A stretch of DNA of 64,000 nt, from assembly GCA_958510825.1 (NCBI GenBank), contig OY294046.1, positions 10,580,847-10,644,846 of the forward strand, written 5' to 3'. Position numbers and translations under genes: made by a program. The notes under the pieces are model-generated. The model did not search any database. It worked only from the letters and a program-made list of their open reading frames with translations, and had not been told where the DNA came from. Positions 10,777 through 22,831 of the stretch are shown piece after piece; the stretch's first letter is position 1, and every line of letters begins with the position of its first letter. This stretch comes from Brachypterus glaber (lineage: Eukaryota > Arthropoda > Insecta > Coleoptera > Kateretidae).

Positions 10777-11995
10777 AGAATGTAAGCAAATACACGCACT
10801 TTTCAAACAGAATGAATCCATTCTAGCTCTAGATACGGTATGAATATTTCGTATCAAGAATGAGCACATGTAGTGCCATCTCTTTATAAAGTAAAGAAAA
10901 CTAGCAAAATTAGCAAATATATATATATATTACCATGAAATATTAAATAATTTAATGCAATTTAAAATTTTGCGTTAATATTACATAAAGTTTATTAGTT
11001 TTTCTTAATATTTGACCAGTTTTTTATCAATTTAGTTCAAAAAATTAAAACTGCTTCATCTACACGGAAAGAAATTAGTGGGCTCTGCGCTATACATTAT
11101 AAGATATTTGGTAACAGTGGCAAATTATAGTGATTTAAGCTATAAATTATAAGGGACACAATAACTAATAATGTTAAAAATAAATTGGAAACGATTATAT
11201 ATATTACAGACACGATTATATTTATTACAGGCACTATTATAAATTTACAGAAATTTTATTATATTATAAAAATTATTAGCAGGGACAATAATTAAATCTA
11301 TTTAAGCTATAAATGCCATACTATTTGTTATATTTTATTATTCACTAAACAATTAAAGTATTTCATATAAATTTTTACACTGACTGCCATAATTGTAAGA
11401 GAAAGCCTTGTATTTATATAATAAGCGATTATAATTTCCTTGGTATGTGTGTTATAGCGCTCCTAGCTATAATTTTTTTTTCCGTGTATTGTTGAATATT
11501 TAAACCTGATATCTGTCACAACAATCTGACATAACCTTCAATTTTTGCATTATAATTTGTAAATATGTGCTAAAACTAAATAAAAATCTTTTTAAAGTAA
11601 TGATTTGACAAAATTATTAAATAACATTAATTGCTTTATTTAAAAATATGTGTTTTGTTGCATTTACAATGTCGAGTCACAAAAAAAGTCCAAACATTGT
11701 TTTTAATCTTGTCCGCAGTTTAAAGCCATACAGTGTTTCATATTTGCAGTCGAAGAAAAAGTATAGTCTACAACACGTATGGAATAGTCATTCAGCGCTC
11801 GCGGGACCGTCATACTCGCCTGTCGGATCGTATGATAAACTTTCCGCTCGCGCGGAATATTGTCTATTGTCACTAGTTATAGAATATACTATTTCATGTT
11901 CCTACTTATTTTTAATAAAGGCGGGGGGCTTTTTACTTTCTTGCCTCCAACTTCTTTTCTGCATATTAAAATATTTAATTTTAAAAGTGTAACTA
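10777..11995 (+). repeat. R1 dispersed repeat, copy 1, interrupted by a MITE
   Basis: Shared with 24387-25095 (reverse) and 52731-53193 (partial). Marks include GATATCTGTCACAACAATCT and GCATTTACAATGTCGAGTC. A 424-bp TA MITE (11063-11486) splits it. The right part with CGCTCGCGGGACCG has a long frame that is disrupted in the other copies, so it is not a gene. Confidence 0.7.
11063..11486. mobile_element. TA MITE, CACGGAAA family, copy 1
   Basis: CACGGAAAGAAATTAG to TTTTTTTTCCGTG, with TA at 11061-11062 and 11487-11488. The empty TA site is seen in the other R1 copies at 52801-52802 and 24745-24746. The second copy is 40520-40942. Confidence 0.85.
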
Positions 11996-12239
11996 TAGAG
12001 TGTAAATAGCAGAATACACATGGCGATATTTCCTTTTGTCACAAATTAAATACATAACCTCACATTGTCTCAAAACAGAGCAGTTACCTAGATTGCAATT
12101 TGTATTTCCGCAGTTTAAACGGGAATATACATATTTCAGTTGTGAATGGAATAATTTAATTTGCAACTGTGCAACTCAAGTATGGGTATCATTGTAGGAG
12201 AATTCTCAAACACTCCAAATTTTCAAAATTCTTTACTTC

Positions 12240-12840
12240 CTCCTAAAAAACTGCTGCTAACATAATAATACATTCCCCTGTAAGCCTAGTTGATTATAAC
12301 CAAAAACCAAAAACATTGAAAAAAAAATTAAAAAAAATTTAAAAACCTTTTTTCAAAAAGTTTTTTTAAAACAAGTTTACTTTTTCGTAAAACGAAAAAT
12401 AATCTAAAAAAAAATGTTTTTTGAAAAAAATGTTTTTACCCCTTTTACTCCCTTACCCTTTTACCAAATACAATCCCAGCCTAGAACTTTGCATAATCAA
12501 CCCATGGTCCAAATTTGAAGTATTTAGCTCAAAGCGTTCTTGAGTTATCGTGGTCACAAATTTCCTGGATATACAGACCGACATGTCGACATGTCGCGAC
12601 AGACATATTTTTTCATAAGTGTAAGGGTGTAAAATGGGATAAAAATTTTTTCACAAAAAAATAGATTATTTTACGTTTCACGAAAAATAAACTTTTTTGA
12701 AAAAAAAATACATTTTTTAAAAAAAAAAATTTATTTATTTATTTATTTTTTTTTTTTTTTCGTTTTTTGTTTTGTTTTTGGTTATAATGAACCTAGGCTT
12801 ATAGGGAAAAGTATCATTTTGTTAGCAGCAGTTTTTTTTT
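12240..12840. mobile_element. Foldback element with GCTGCTAACA ends
   Basis: Left AACTGCTGCTAACATAATAA and right TTGTTAGCAGCAGTT are inverted; A/T-rich arms with TTTTTCGTAAAACG follow. A related left arm occurs near 50270-50340. Confidence 0.6.
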
Positions 12841-13300
12841 ATAAAAAATGTCGAGAAACGTAACAAAAAACACATAAAAACTTTTAGATTTTTTTTTACT
12901 AACGCAAGGGGAAAAGTAAAATCTATTATGATCAACCTAAAATTAATTTTTTTTACTTAAATTATTTATTTTTTATGATTCGTGGAGAAATGTCAAACAA
13001 ATTGTAAAAAATTTCCTGTCTGTCATTCTGTTCATCTGTCGATCTATCTGTTTGGGGATTCGATAACTTTTGACCCATTTAACTAAAGGGTTTTACCAGA
13101 GTTAACTCATTAGATCATTTATCCCTTCTCAGAGGGGGATATATGATCTAAGATTAACTCAGCAGTGAACCGGATTCATTGCTGTTTGGTGTTTTTTTTT
13201 GTGGTAAAAAATTGTTTTTTATTTGAAATAATTGTATATTGAAAAACGGTCAGCGCATGCGCGGCGCGGCATATCGAGCTGCACATAACCGCTCCTTATT

Positions 13301-14134
13301 AGTGCGTTCAATGGAAACCTCAATGCTCATCAAAAGCTGTCAAATCACTACTGAACGCTGATCAATTTCGATTGACAGATGTCTCTGGAATCATTGCTCA
13401 TCAACGTTTTGAGATGATTAGTTTTGATTGATTTTATAAAAGCGCGAGATTGTACATTTTGTGGGCATTTCTAACCTTAAATGGTGGTTGTGACAAGTAA
13501 CAGATATTAGCTATTCATCAGTTTGCTAGCAAAACTTATCATTTTATGACTTTTAATTAAATTAAGAAATTCTTGATAGTTACTCATATTGGAGTTGATA
13601 TAAATAAACCATAGAAAAAATGTTATCTCTCCAAAATATAAATTTATTGTCTATTAAACAAACATTACAGCGACAATTGTTTCGAATTTTTTAACATAAA
13701 GTCATTTTCAGGCTACAAATAATGATAATTAGGTTGAAAATGGTACAATTCTTTTTAAAAACTTACTTTTTAAATATATAAAGAAATTAACTTGAGTACA
13801 CGTTATTAGAAATGTCATACTGACCTTAAATATAGTATTTTTTAATATTTTATAAAAATAATATATTTAAGGTCAGTATGACATTTCTAATAATGTGTAC
13901 TCAAGTTAATTTGTTTGTATATTTAAAAAGTAAGTTTTTAAAAGGAATTGTACCATTTTCAACCTAATTTTTTTATTATTTGTGGCTTGAAAATGACTTT
14001 ATGTTAAAAAAAGTCGAAACAATTGTCGCTGTTATGTTTGTTTAATAGACAATAAATTTATATTTTGGAGAGATAACACTTTTTCTATGGTTTATTGACT
14101 TTTAATTAGTTTTGCTGTTTCCATTGAACGCACT
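13301..14134. mobile_element. TIR element ending in AGTGCGTTCAATGG, with nested foldback
   Basis: AGTGCGTTCAATGGAAAC (13301-13318) and its complement (14117-14134) bound about 300 bp of element interrupted by the foldback copy at 13560-14095. Confidence 0.7.
13560..14095. mobile_element. Foldback element, copy 2, with 13-bp target duplication
   Basis: TGACTTTTAATTA at 13547-13559 and 14096-14108. The arms match copy 1 (3409-4267) and fold around an ATTTTTTAATATTTTAT centre at about 13850. Both copies share an unpaired left leader (AAGAAATTCTTGAT). Confidence 0.75.
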
Positions 14135-14989
14135 TATTGATTGATAAAAATAATAATAATTAAATTTTATTGCTGTCACTCTGGCATCTCTTTGGTTGCT
14201 AATAAATCTTTTGAATTTAACTAAAGATAGCCGTAGTGAGAAATAAATTGTATATATAAATAAATAAATAAATAAATAATTAATTGATTTTCGATTTTTT
14301 TTTAGGCAGTTTTTTTAATTAACTCAAAACCAGATTGACTTTAATTATGCCCTTTTAACATGGAAAGATTCAATTATAATACAAAATTCTCAAGCCGAAG
14401 GATTTTCAGGAAATTACCCGGAGTCAAGCGTTTGGATTTCCTGAATTTTCTTAGCAAAGCTAGGTTAGCAAAGTGAAATAGAGACCTGATTATAAGCTGC
14501 ACGTAATTGTGGCCTCTCTTATCACATTTGCGTCTCTGGTTCAGCGATCCTAACATTGATATCCGACACATAAGTAGTAGGTGGTTGGTATTAATCTAGC
14601 GCATTTCAAGAAACACTTTTTTTTTTAGAAAAATTGATAAGACAGTTTTTTGTATTTTCAGCATATGTATTAGTAAAAAATATATAATTAACGCCTAGTG
14701 CTTTCAGTCACTTGAAGACTATCATCAGGGCTGGGCTTTGTCAGAGCCACTATAATACACAAAAAAGGGGGAACAAGGTTCCATACATTAACTTAACAAT
14801 ACATTTAAAAAACAAATTTGTTAAAAAATAAATTAAAAATTAAAAACTTTTGGTCACTGTCGGTTGAGATATTTGACAGTTCTAATTTTTGACCAAGGTG
14901 CATATAATTTTTTTTCTCCGTTTTTAATGTTAAATAACCACCCATTACCAAAATCTTAGTTTTTGGCTTTATAATTTTTTTATTTTTTA
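14135..14989. other. Intergenic, no gene seen
   Basis: Contains a (TAAA)n run near 14255-14279 and an unassigned open frame on the - strand (14374-14571) without recognisable domains. Nothing else supported. Confidence 0.35.
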
Positions 14990-16061
14990 TTTTTGGTTCT
15001 TGATACTTAAAAATTTACTTTTAAAAGCATTTATCTTCAAAACGGTTAATCCTGCAATAATACACCACACATACTTTTTTCTGTATTATTTCATAAAACC
15101 GTATATTCCAAAAAGAAAAATTGAAAAAATGTACACCGAAAAAAACTTTAGGCAAAAAACAGAAAATCCACCCGGTTCCGACTTGAATTTTAATTTTTTT
15201 ACCTGATTTGCGGAAACAAATAATGTCTTCTATATAAGCAGGTAGGTTAACATGCATACATGTATATGCTTACATACTCATATACAGGATGTCCAGTAAA
15301 TGACGTCATTAATTTTTCGTCCTCTTATCGTGGAATTTCACCTTCAAATTATTTTTTTCTCGAAAACGGTTAATCCTACAGTATTATAACAAGAGTACCT
15401 TAATTATTTTGACCTGAGGAATCATATTCCAAAAATAAAATCACAAAAAAGTTACACAGAAAGAAGTTTGAGACAAAAAAACTAATAAGGCCCCCCAGTT
15501 TCGTACACCCCTGGTTAAAATAACTTCATGAAAATAACACACGAAGATGGGCCTTACTAAGTTTAGTTTACATTCAAAACCTCGTTGCTGTACCTCAAAT
15601 TTTTAAGCTTAGCTTAGCTCCCTTACGACGCATTTTTAGACATATGTTTATAGGAACTTTTTTCATATTTTCCTATGTAGAATCACCCCTTAAAATTAAT
15701 GATATCATTTACTGGGCATCCTGTATAAGTTTGCAGGTTTTTTGATTGCACTTTTTAAAATTTTCGCGAAATCTTCAAATAATTGAAGATTTTTTTTTAT
15801 GTTCTAACTTAAGGGCAGGGGGGATATAATATTTTTAGTTTCTCCCAACTAGTATTGTCTCTAAATATTAACAAAAGTCCACCCTTCAAATTTTCCTCAA
15901 TTTTATATACAATCAGTATCAATTTTTTTCGAAGTTTGGAGATACCCCTAAACATTAATCGATTTGGCTAATTTTTGAGTGGGCACCGTTTTTTACCAAG
16001 GAGCAACTTTTGAGCCAGAAAGCGTTTTCTATTTCAAAATTCGCGATTTTTTGACACACCC
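14990..16061. mobile_element. Element D-like half copy with nested MITE F
   Basis: The right end (15945-16061) matches the outer arm of element D and ends ACACACCC before TA. The 15090-15200 part matches 8292-8390 in reverse. A 439-bp MITE at 15285-15723 is nested in it. Confidence 0.6.
15285..15723. mobile_element. TA MITE F, full copy
   Basis: CAGGATGTCCAGTAAATGA to TCATTTACTGGGCATCCTG with TA on both sides. Related to 1095-1350 and 10625-10770. Confidence 0.75.
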
Positions 16062-16318
16062 TAGTATTCATATGATCATGCTTACTAGGCCAGATAACCA
16101 GTAGGTTTATGATTTCTGTATGTATCTCTGTAAACAATTGTTCTTTCCTGAATAAATTTCTGGTGGTCTCTTGCATACGAGGTAATAGAATTATTGCATA
16201 GTTGCAAAGATACATAATAATTAGGCATGCAGTCCCGGAAACCCGGAGCAGAATTTCTCGGGACTGAAAGAATGATTTTGGTCCGGGACTTAACGTCCCA
16301 TTTCTTAAAACAAAAGTG

Positions 16319-16659
16319 GTCCCGAAGCATTGAGGTAGAGTGGGGAAAGTGCCATTCGACCAGGATGCGCGTGGACAAACTGTGCCGACTAGAGGGCTTT
16401 GTTTTGCAAGTTTGAGTTTGCACAGTTACTTCGACTTTGGTTTTTAAACTAACCTAAAATTTAGTTCACATGTGTTTTTCAATTAATTAAAGTGGGGGAA
16501 ACAGGAATTCTGTCTGACCGAGTGGCTATCTTTGTGTATTTCGAAGCGCGCAAGACCGTTAGAAAGGAATTTTAGAGAGAGATAGATAGAGGCGCGAATC
16601 AAAATCAGCACAAGAAATTTCAACGGCTCAGACACTCTCCTCCACTCTACCTCAATGTC
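16319..16659. mobile_element. Short TIR element, GAGGTAGAGTGG ends
   Basis: CATTGAGGTAGAGTGG near 16319 and CCACTCTACCTCAATG near 16644 are inverted. The interior is unusually GC-rich for this window and codes for nothing recognised. Confidence 0.5.
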
Positions 16660-16758
16660 CCGAAGTCCTAAAACTTTAAATTTTACTGCTCGTCGAGTGC
16701 CTCACTTTTTTTAGATAAATTACAGAGCCCACAAAATAAAAAAAAAGTCCGGAGTTAT

Positions 16759-16824
16759 CTGCCGCACTAAGCTGAAAGGTCTTATCTACATACACAGATA
16801 GGATCTTTCAGCTTAGAAAGGCAG
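16759..16824. repeat. 66-nt hairpin, microRNA-precursor-like
   Basis: CTGCC pairs with GGCAG, then a 4x4 internal loop, then TAAGCTGAAAGGTCTTATCT pairs over 20 positions with only two G-U wobbles, leaving an 8-nt loop ACATACAC. Size and shape resemble a pre-miRNA. It could also be a tiny MITE. Confidence 0.35.
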
Positions 16825-17110
16825 TTCTAATGAAGCCTATAATACTATTCCTATGTATTTTTTGACGCTGAAACCAAATCTGATATTCAAAAAATCGTGG
16901 ACCCTCAAAATCCTGATATATAACGCACAATGTGTTTTTGGTATGCATTCGAGCCCAAAAAAAGTTAATGGAAGTATTGATTGCTAAATAAAAATGATTC
17001 ATGCCATTACTTGCAGATTTTAAATATCTACCCTGGTTAATTTTTTACAGGCCCACAAATACAAACACTTTTTTCGTGTTTTTCCGATATATTTTATTAA
17101 AAATTTTATA

Positions 17111-17960
17111 CAGGGCCTTCCAACTCTATTTATTTACCCAGCGATTTTCTCGTAAACAAAAAAAGAGATAATCAAGTTTTGAGAAAACCATCTTAAATAA
17201 GACAACTTAAACTATCTTTTAGCATATATTTGATACTTTCAGCTCTTGAAATGTGGGCAGGGGGGCTTAGAGGGACATTTTTCTAAATAAAAAGGGAGGT
17301 TGTGTGATACATCATTTGAAAGCTTATAAAATTATTAATTTAACTATATATTTTTTATTTTTTTACACATTTTTTTTGGGTTTAAAATTAGGGTCACTTC
17401 ATCTTAGTCTTACTTTGTTCTTTCGTTCTCTTTCGTTAGTTTTCGGTTTTTGGACTTTTTTTTATTTTTTGGAAGAAAAAAACGAAAACCAGACCAAGTA
17501 CAGATGAAGTGACCCTATTAAAATAGGGATGAAAATGGTAATTTTTGTTAAAAATTTCTGTGAAAAATCAAATTTTTTAAATATTACCAATTTCATGATG
17601 CAAAATCGTAAATAAACTAATTTTAATTACCATAAATAAAAATTTACAAAAAAAAAACTTAAAAAATTTTTAAGCACAAAAAATAAAAAAATCAAAACCT
17701 TAAAAAAATTGTTTAAAAAAATAAAAAATATAGAGTCCAATAGAGAATTTTATTTGCTTTAAAATGATGTATCACACGACCCCCCTTTTCATTTAAAAAA
17801 ATTCCCCCCCATGCCCCCTGACCATATTTTAAGAGCTGAAAGTATCAAATATATGCTAAAAGATATTTTAAGTTGTCTAATTTAAGATAGTTTTCTCAGA
17901 ACTTGAATATCTCTTTTAGTTTTCGAGAAAATCTCTGGGTAAATAGAGTTGGGACACCTG
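17111..17960. mobile_element. TA foldback element G with nested 125-bp MITE
   Basis: Left CAGGGCCTTCCAACTCTATT and right AATAGAGTTGGGACACCTG are inverted. Inner arms carry the CTTATAAAATT / CACGACCCCC text shared with 8390-8885 and 18098-18538. Confidence 0.7.
17391..17515. mobile_element. TA MITE, GGGTCACTTCATCT family, copy 1
   Basis: GGGTCACTTCATCTTAG to CAGATGAAGTGACCC with TA on each side. A second copy lies at 28265-28412. Confidence 0.8.
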
Positions 17961-18097
17961 GTATATATAAACAGATACAGCCAAAAATTTATATAAGTAA
18001 ACCAGTACATATACTTTATAAAAAATGTATATATTTTTTATCTCCAGGGGTAAAGAGTCTCAGGGGGTTTAAAGTTGCACATGTCAAAAGAAATATA

Positions 18098-18538
18098 CAG
18101 TGCGGTCCAAAAGTCACCCCCCCCCTTTTAACTTTTGAACGAGTTGAGATATCAACTTCAAATTTATAACTCTTAAATAATACAACTTAAACTATCTTTA
18201 GCATATATTTGATATTTTTAGCTCTTAAAATGTGGGCAGGGGGGCATGGAGGGACATTTTTTTAAATGTAAATAAATTAAATAATTTTTTTTTTAATTTA
18301 AAAATATGGAGTTAAATGGAGAATTTTATAAGCTTTAAAAAGATATATTACACGACCCCCCTTTCCATTTAAAAAAATGTGCCCCCATGCCCCACTGCCC
18401 ACATTTTAAGAGCTGAAAGTATTAAATATATGCTAAAAGATAGTTTAAGTTGTCTTATTTAAAAGTTCGAAATTTGAAGTCGATATCTTAACTGGTTCAA
18501 AAGTTAAGAGGGGGGGGGGTGACTTTTGGACCGCCCTG
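18098..18538. mobile_element. TA foldback element H
   Basis: CAGTGCGGTCCAAAAGTCAC to GTGACTTTTGGACCGCCCTG, TA-flanked, arms of about 60 bp, with poly-C/poly-G just inside. Partial relatives at 25370-25740 and 40216-40490. Confidence 0.75.
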
Positions 18539-18539
18539 T

Positions 18540-19160
18540 ATTATAAAATTGTCTGTTACCCTTAACAGGAATGATTTTCTCAAGTTTTTTTAGCGCTTTA
18601 AACAATTTTGACAATAAAAGACCTCCCTCGTCCCTAATTTGTTAGCAAAATTTTATTACCAGCTTTATGAAGGGTAATTTTTATTTGCAAAGAAGCTGCA
18701 GTAGCTGCAGTGCAGCTTTGCAACGCCTATAAATGACAATTGGAAATAAGTATCTTTTAGTAATTGGATGTGCTACCTACTAACCTAAACCCAAATTTTC
18801 TTGAAGTAAAAATCAAGAATGCTAGATAAAAATATGCGTCCCAGTTTCTCTTACACAAGCTTTTTTTAATCACAATGAGATTGTGACAATGCAATATAAA
18901 TGTTTGCATGAAAAACTAGGGAAATATACGTTTTTCCTGGCACTTAAATTTTATCTTTTATGCAAACGTTTAATAAAGTCCAGAAAAATAGGATTAAATT
19001 CTGAATAAAATACAATACCTATTGAGTCGTCCCGTTGAAAAGATGCGACCTTAAATATGCTAACGTTACAGAACTAAAATAGTATTTTTCTTCAAGCGTA
19101 CTAAAATATTAATATTTTATAACTGAACACACCAGTTAAAAGTGATCTATTTTTTTACAG
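18540..19160. other. Unique-looking spacer
   Basis: No repeat or gene recognised apart from a CTGCAGTAGCTGCAG short palindrome near 18695-18712. Confidence 0.3.
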
Positions 19161-19474
19161 TAAAAAAATGAATTCATTGTTGTACGCCGTAAAAAAAAGT
19201 TTGTTAGCAAAACCACCACTGGCGGCAGCACTCTTTGACTTTGATGACAGCCACACTTCAAACTTGTTTGTTTATTATGTAGACAGGTGGTTGACTCGAG
19301 ATTCTGTACAAAAACCTTATGTGAAATTGATTAAAAATTATTATTTAACCAACTGCAAAAAAGCAAAAAATTATTGAAGAAGAATATATGGTTTATACAC
19401 CTACAAATCTCTCCGAAATTGCAAATTCTACATCGAAATCGCAAAAAGTGTACGAAAAATTTAAAATGAGCTAA
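19161..19474 (+). pseudogene. Possible terminal exon or gene relic with a frameshift
   Basis: A polypyrimidine acceptor (TATTTTTTTACAG) ends at 19160. From the ATG at 19168 the frame reads MNSLLYAVKKSLLAKPPLAA, ALFDFDDSHTSNLFVYYVDR and WLTRDSVQKPYVKLIKNYYL, then hits TGA in an A-rich run near 19360. A +1 shift there continues as IIEEEYMVYTPTNLSEIANS and TSKSQKVYEKFKMS to a TAA at 19472-19474. Codon choice and hydrophilicity look coding. The family is not recognised. Either a last exon with a disabling (or sequencing) indel, or a relic. Confidence 0.35.
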
Positions 19475-19738
19475 GGAAGGTTTAAGTTTATTTCGAAAGG
19501 GTTTTGTTGGCCTATTTTAATAAAAAAAACATACTTTATTACTGAACAAATTAAATTCAAAAATTAATATTTAAATAAAAAATATATAGGATACATGAAG
19601 AAAAAATAGTATGTTTCACTCAGAGGAAAAGTGCTTTTTTTACTCGTCTGTAGTTTCCGGACTCCGCTTTGCGTCGTTCTACAGCTTCACTTTTCCTCTT
19701 AGTAAAACAATTTACTATTTTCTACGACCACCTATGAA

Positions 19739-20395
19739 AACGATTTTTATACGATTAAAGGGTCTTTCTACCTCCAAATCTTAAAATTATTTTGTTTAAA
19801 AAAAAAAATTACATAGAAAGGAAAAAGATATTATTGTGAAATTTTAAAGGTATGTTTATTTATATTTAAAGAATTCAATTTTTTTTAGATTTTTAAAATG
19901 CTATTTTTTGCCATAAAAATTGTGAAAAAAAACATCAAAAAACAGTGGTCGCCATGATTCCGGCCGTTTGGATCGACTGACAAAAAAAAACTATTCAATA
20001 TAAAAGTCGCTATAGCCCTATCTAGATTTTTTTTGGCCCAAAAATAAATTTCAAGAAAAACGTCTGCCATTTTGTTATTTTTTCGCCAAAAAAAAAATCT
20101 TCTAAATAGGGCTACAGCGACTTCAATACTAAATAATATCTCTTTTTTTTTGTTGATTCAAACGGCTGGAATCATGGTGCTTTTTAATGTTGTTTCCACA
20201 ATTTTTATGGCAAAAACTAGTATTTTAAAAACTAAAAAAAAAATGTTTTCTTTTAACATAAATAAACATACCTACAACATTTTACAATTATATCTTTTTT
20301 CTTTCCATATAAAAAAAATGTTTGAAACAAAATATTCTTAAAATTTTTAAAAAGACCCCTTAAGAAAATTTCAAATTATAAATCGTTTTTACTTA
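19739..20395. mobile_element. Foldback element I
   Basis: Arms with GCCATAAAAATTGTG, GGAATCATGG and TAGGGCTA pair from about 19739-20045 to 20076-20395 around a short centre. Frames inside are mirror copies of each other and not genes. Confidence 0.65.
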
Positions 20396-20638
20396 AAATC
20401 GACGTTTTTTTAAGCACGTGCGTAAAAAAAATCCTTTCGAATTTCGATATTTTTTTTCCTAAAAGAATATTATTTTAGTTTTAAAATTATCCTTAAAAAC
20501 CTATTTTTCCATAAAGCTTGAACGAAAAAAATACATTTTAGTATAAGTTTAGTTTTTTTACTTACAAATTAGTCTTCGAAAACCCTGAGATGCTTACCTA
20601 GAACCAAAAACCAGTTTTAACACAAAACGCACAAAAAT

Positions 20639-20672
20639 AGCAGGTCATAAACATAGAAGTTTATGACCTGCT
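20639..20672. repeat. 14-bp perfect hairpin
   Basis: AGCAGGTCATAAAC, loop ATAGAA, GTTTATGACCTGCT. A Pol-III-like T run follows it. No promoter was identified. Confidence 0.5.
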
Positions 20673-20699
20673 GTTTTTCGTACTAATATAATTATTTAA

Positions 20700-21400
20700 A
20701 AAAAAATGGTTTAAATTAGTAATAACAAGCGGTACTATATAAAATCTACCTCGAAAGAGCGCGAAACATAAAAAATAGCAAATATTTTTTAGAAGTATTG
20801 TCCATAAAATTTAGTATTTAATAATAATTTAAATATTTTTAAATATACATTTTTGCCAAAAATACATATTCGTTTTCTGGACTAATACAAACGTATGGAA
20901 AATTCGTATATTATTACTGATTTATTGCATGAAAAATGTCGCAGTCGACCGGATTTTCACCCCGGAACTAGAATGAAAAGTGCATCTACGAATAAAGCTG
21001 TTAAAAAAGTTGATTTTCGGATAATGCAAAAATTAAATTTACATGTTCATTTCCGGATAGCTAGCTATCTGGCTAGCTAACATATTTTAATAAAAAAACC
21101 GTGAAGATATATCAGGGGTGGATTTATTTCATTTTAAGGGGGGGTCATCCATAAGGAAAAAAATTGCGCATTCACCAAAAATATAATTTTGAAGGTATTG
21201 GAGAACTGACGTTGATGGAACCTTTCCTTCTATTTGTTTTCGATTTTTTTTAAGTTTATATAATGCTATATATTTTATAGTATACTTCACGAAGTTGCAG
21301 GTTTTAAGTTAAACTTTATATTCAGACATTTCTAATTTTATTTTTTTTTACTTGCGCTTTAATTTGCGCTTTCCATTAGTGGTTTATTAATAATATTGTT
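20700..21400. other. Intergenic, no gene seen
   Basis: AT-rich sequence with an unassigned 61-codon frame (20895-21080) ending in a GCTAGC-rich palindrome; no family recognised. Confidence 0.3.
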
Positions 21401-21960
21401 TTCCTACGACTCCCTTTGAAAATGACATTTAGCACACTCTTTTGTTCTTTAAAAAATGCCTTATATCACACTAGTTTGATATTTTTATATCACCCTAGTT
21501 TGATATTTATGTATGTAGGTTTGCCTAATTTTATATAGATATTTATGTTGTAAATTCTATGAATTTTACTCACCTCGTTCTATATATGCAATTTTCCACC
21601 TTTCATGACAGCCTTTTTTGCTATCTTTTATGTTTTCAATCCAAATATTTCTGTTTTTTATGTCAAAAATAAAAACCATAGTTATAACCTTACTATTTTG
21701 CCAAAACAACTTGAAATGTTTTATCAATATCTAGATTTTATAAAAATGACTTAATTTGTGATTAACACAAACACAAACTGTCAAGTTTTCCCTAATTTGC
21801 GCTAGTAGGCAACCCATTAAACAGCTAATAATATATTTTAATCAGAAACTATCTACCCTTGCTCATTGATTGTAATAAACATAAAACCAAGAAAACTAAA
21901 GGTAAATAAAAATCATATTTCCTGTTTGACACACATAAGGTAGTTATGTTCTTTGGCTCC
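21400..21960. repeat. Dispersed repeat M, copy 1
   Basis: Starts TTTCCTACGACTCCC and shares GGCAACCCATTAAACAGCTA and AAAACCAAGAAAACTAAAG (reversed) with 29620-30275. Confidence 0.6.
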
Positions 21961-22119
21961 TGCACTTTTGCACTTTACAGTTGAACACATTCTTTGTCAT
22001 GTTTAAATTTAAGGAACAAATTCAGTACTTATTTGATTGGATGAAAAGTTTACGTCATTTGCATAATAAAAATTAGAAAATATTAAATTATAAGAAACTT
22101 TACACGGTAAAAATAAATT

Positions 22120-22296
22120 ACATTAAATTACATAGTCCGTAAATGGTAATATGTTGCCATAGACCGGAATGGTAAAAATTACATAGTCCGTAATGGTAAT
22201 GTTTTGCATAGACCGGAACGGTAAAAATTACATAGTCCAGAATGGTAATATTTTGCATAGACCGGAACGCTAAAAATTACATAGTCCAGAATGGTT
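22120..22296. repeat. 49-bp minisatellite, about 3.5 units
   Basis: ACATAGTCC recurs at 22130, 22181, 22230 and 22279; the unit includes TTTTGCATAGACCGGAACG. Confidence 0.85.
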
Positions 22297-22738
22297 TGGA
22301 CTTTTTGACATAGAGACTTTTTGAAATTTGAAAAAAAATATTTACTACTTAGAAAATGTTTGTTCCAAATTACAAGTTTCTGTGTCAAAGCTTTTTTGAA
22401 ATATCGTAGCGTAAAGTTCATTTGGTTTAATAAACCAAACTATTTGCACCCTTAATACGAGTATAAACTGCTTACATCTTTCTTTAAAGATCTATTGGTT
22501 GATAAAGATCGTAATTTATAATTAATGTAAATTTTAGGCCACAAATAAAGCATTTAAATATCGTACATAAATAATATTTACCTTTTTTTTTACACATTTA
22601 ATACTTTAACCTAGCAGCATGCGTCGCTATCTCTCTAACAATAACAATATTAAACGGTCCGTCTTATGATGCGACGCCTTCTTGGTAATAGCCCGACATT
22701 GTAAAATCATGTAAAAATATGTAAATCAATGTAAATAT

Positions 22739-22831
22739 ATTTTTACATTATTTTACATTCTTTTACATTCTTTTACATTCTTTTACATTCTTTTACATTC
22801 TTTTACATTATTTTACATTACATTCTTTTAC
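22739..22831. repeat. TTTTACATTC tandem array
   Basis: Eight or nine units of TTTTACATTC or TTTTACATTA in a row. Confidence 0.85.

Noticed and set aside
11648..11992. 114-codon frame after the CACGG MITE
   Set aside because: It is part of the R1 repeat, and the other R1 copies break it with stops and indels.
21478..21520. Possible CRISPR-like or riboswitch repeats (CACCCTAGTTTGATATTT twice)
   Set aside because: Only two near-identical units, no spacer pattern, inside a dispersed insect repeat; not a prokaryotic context.
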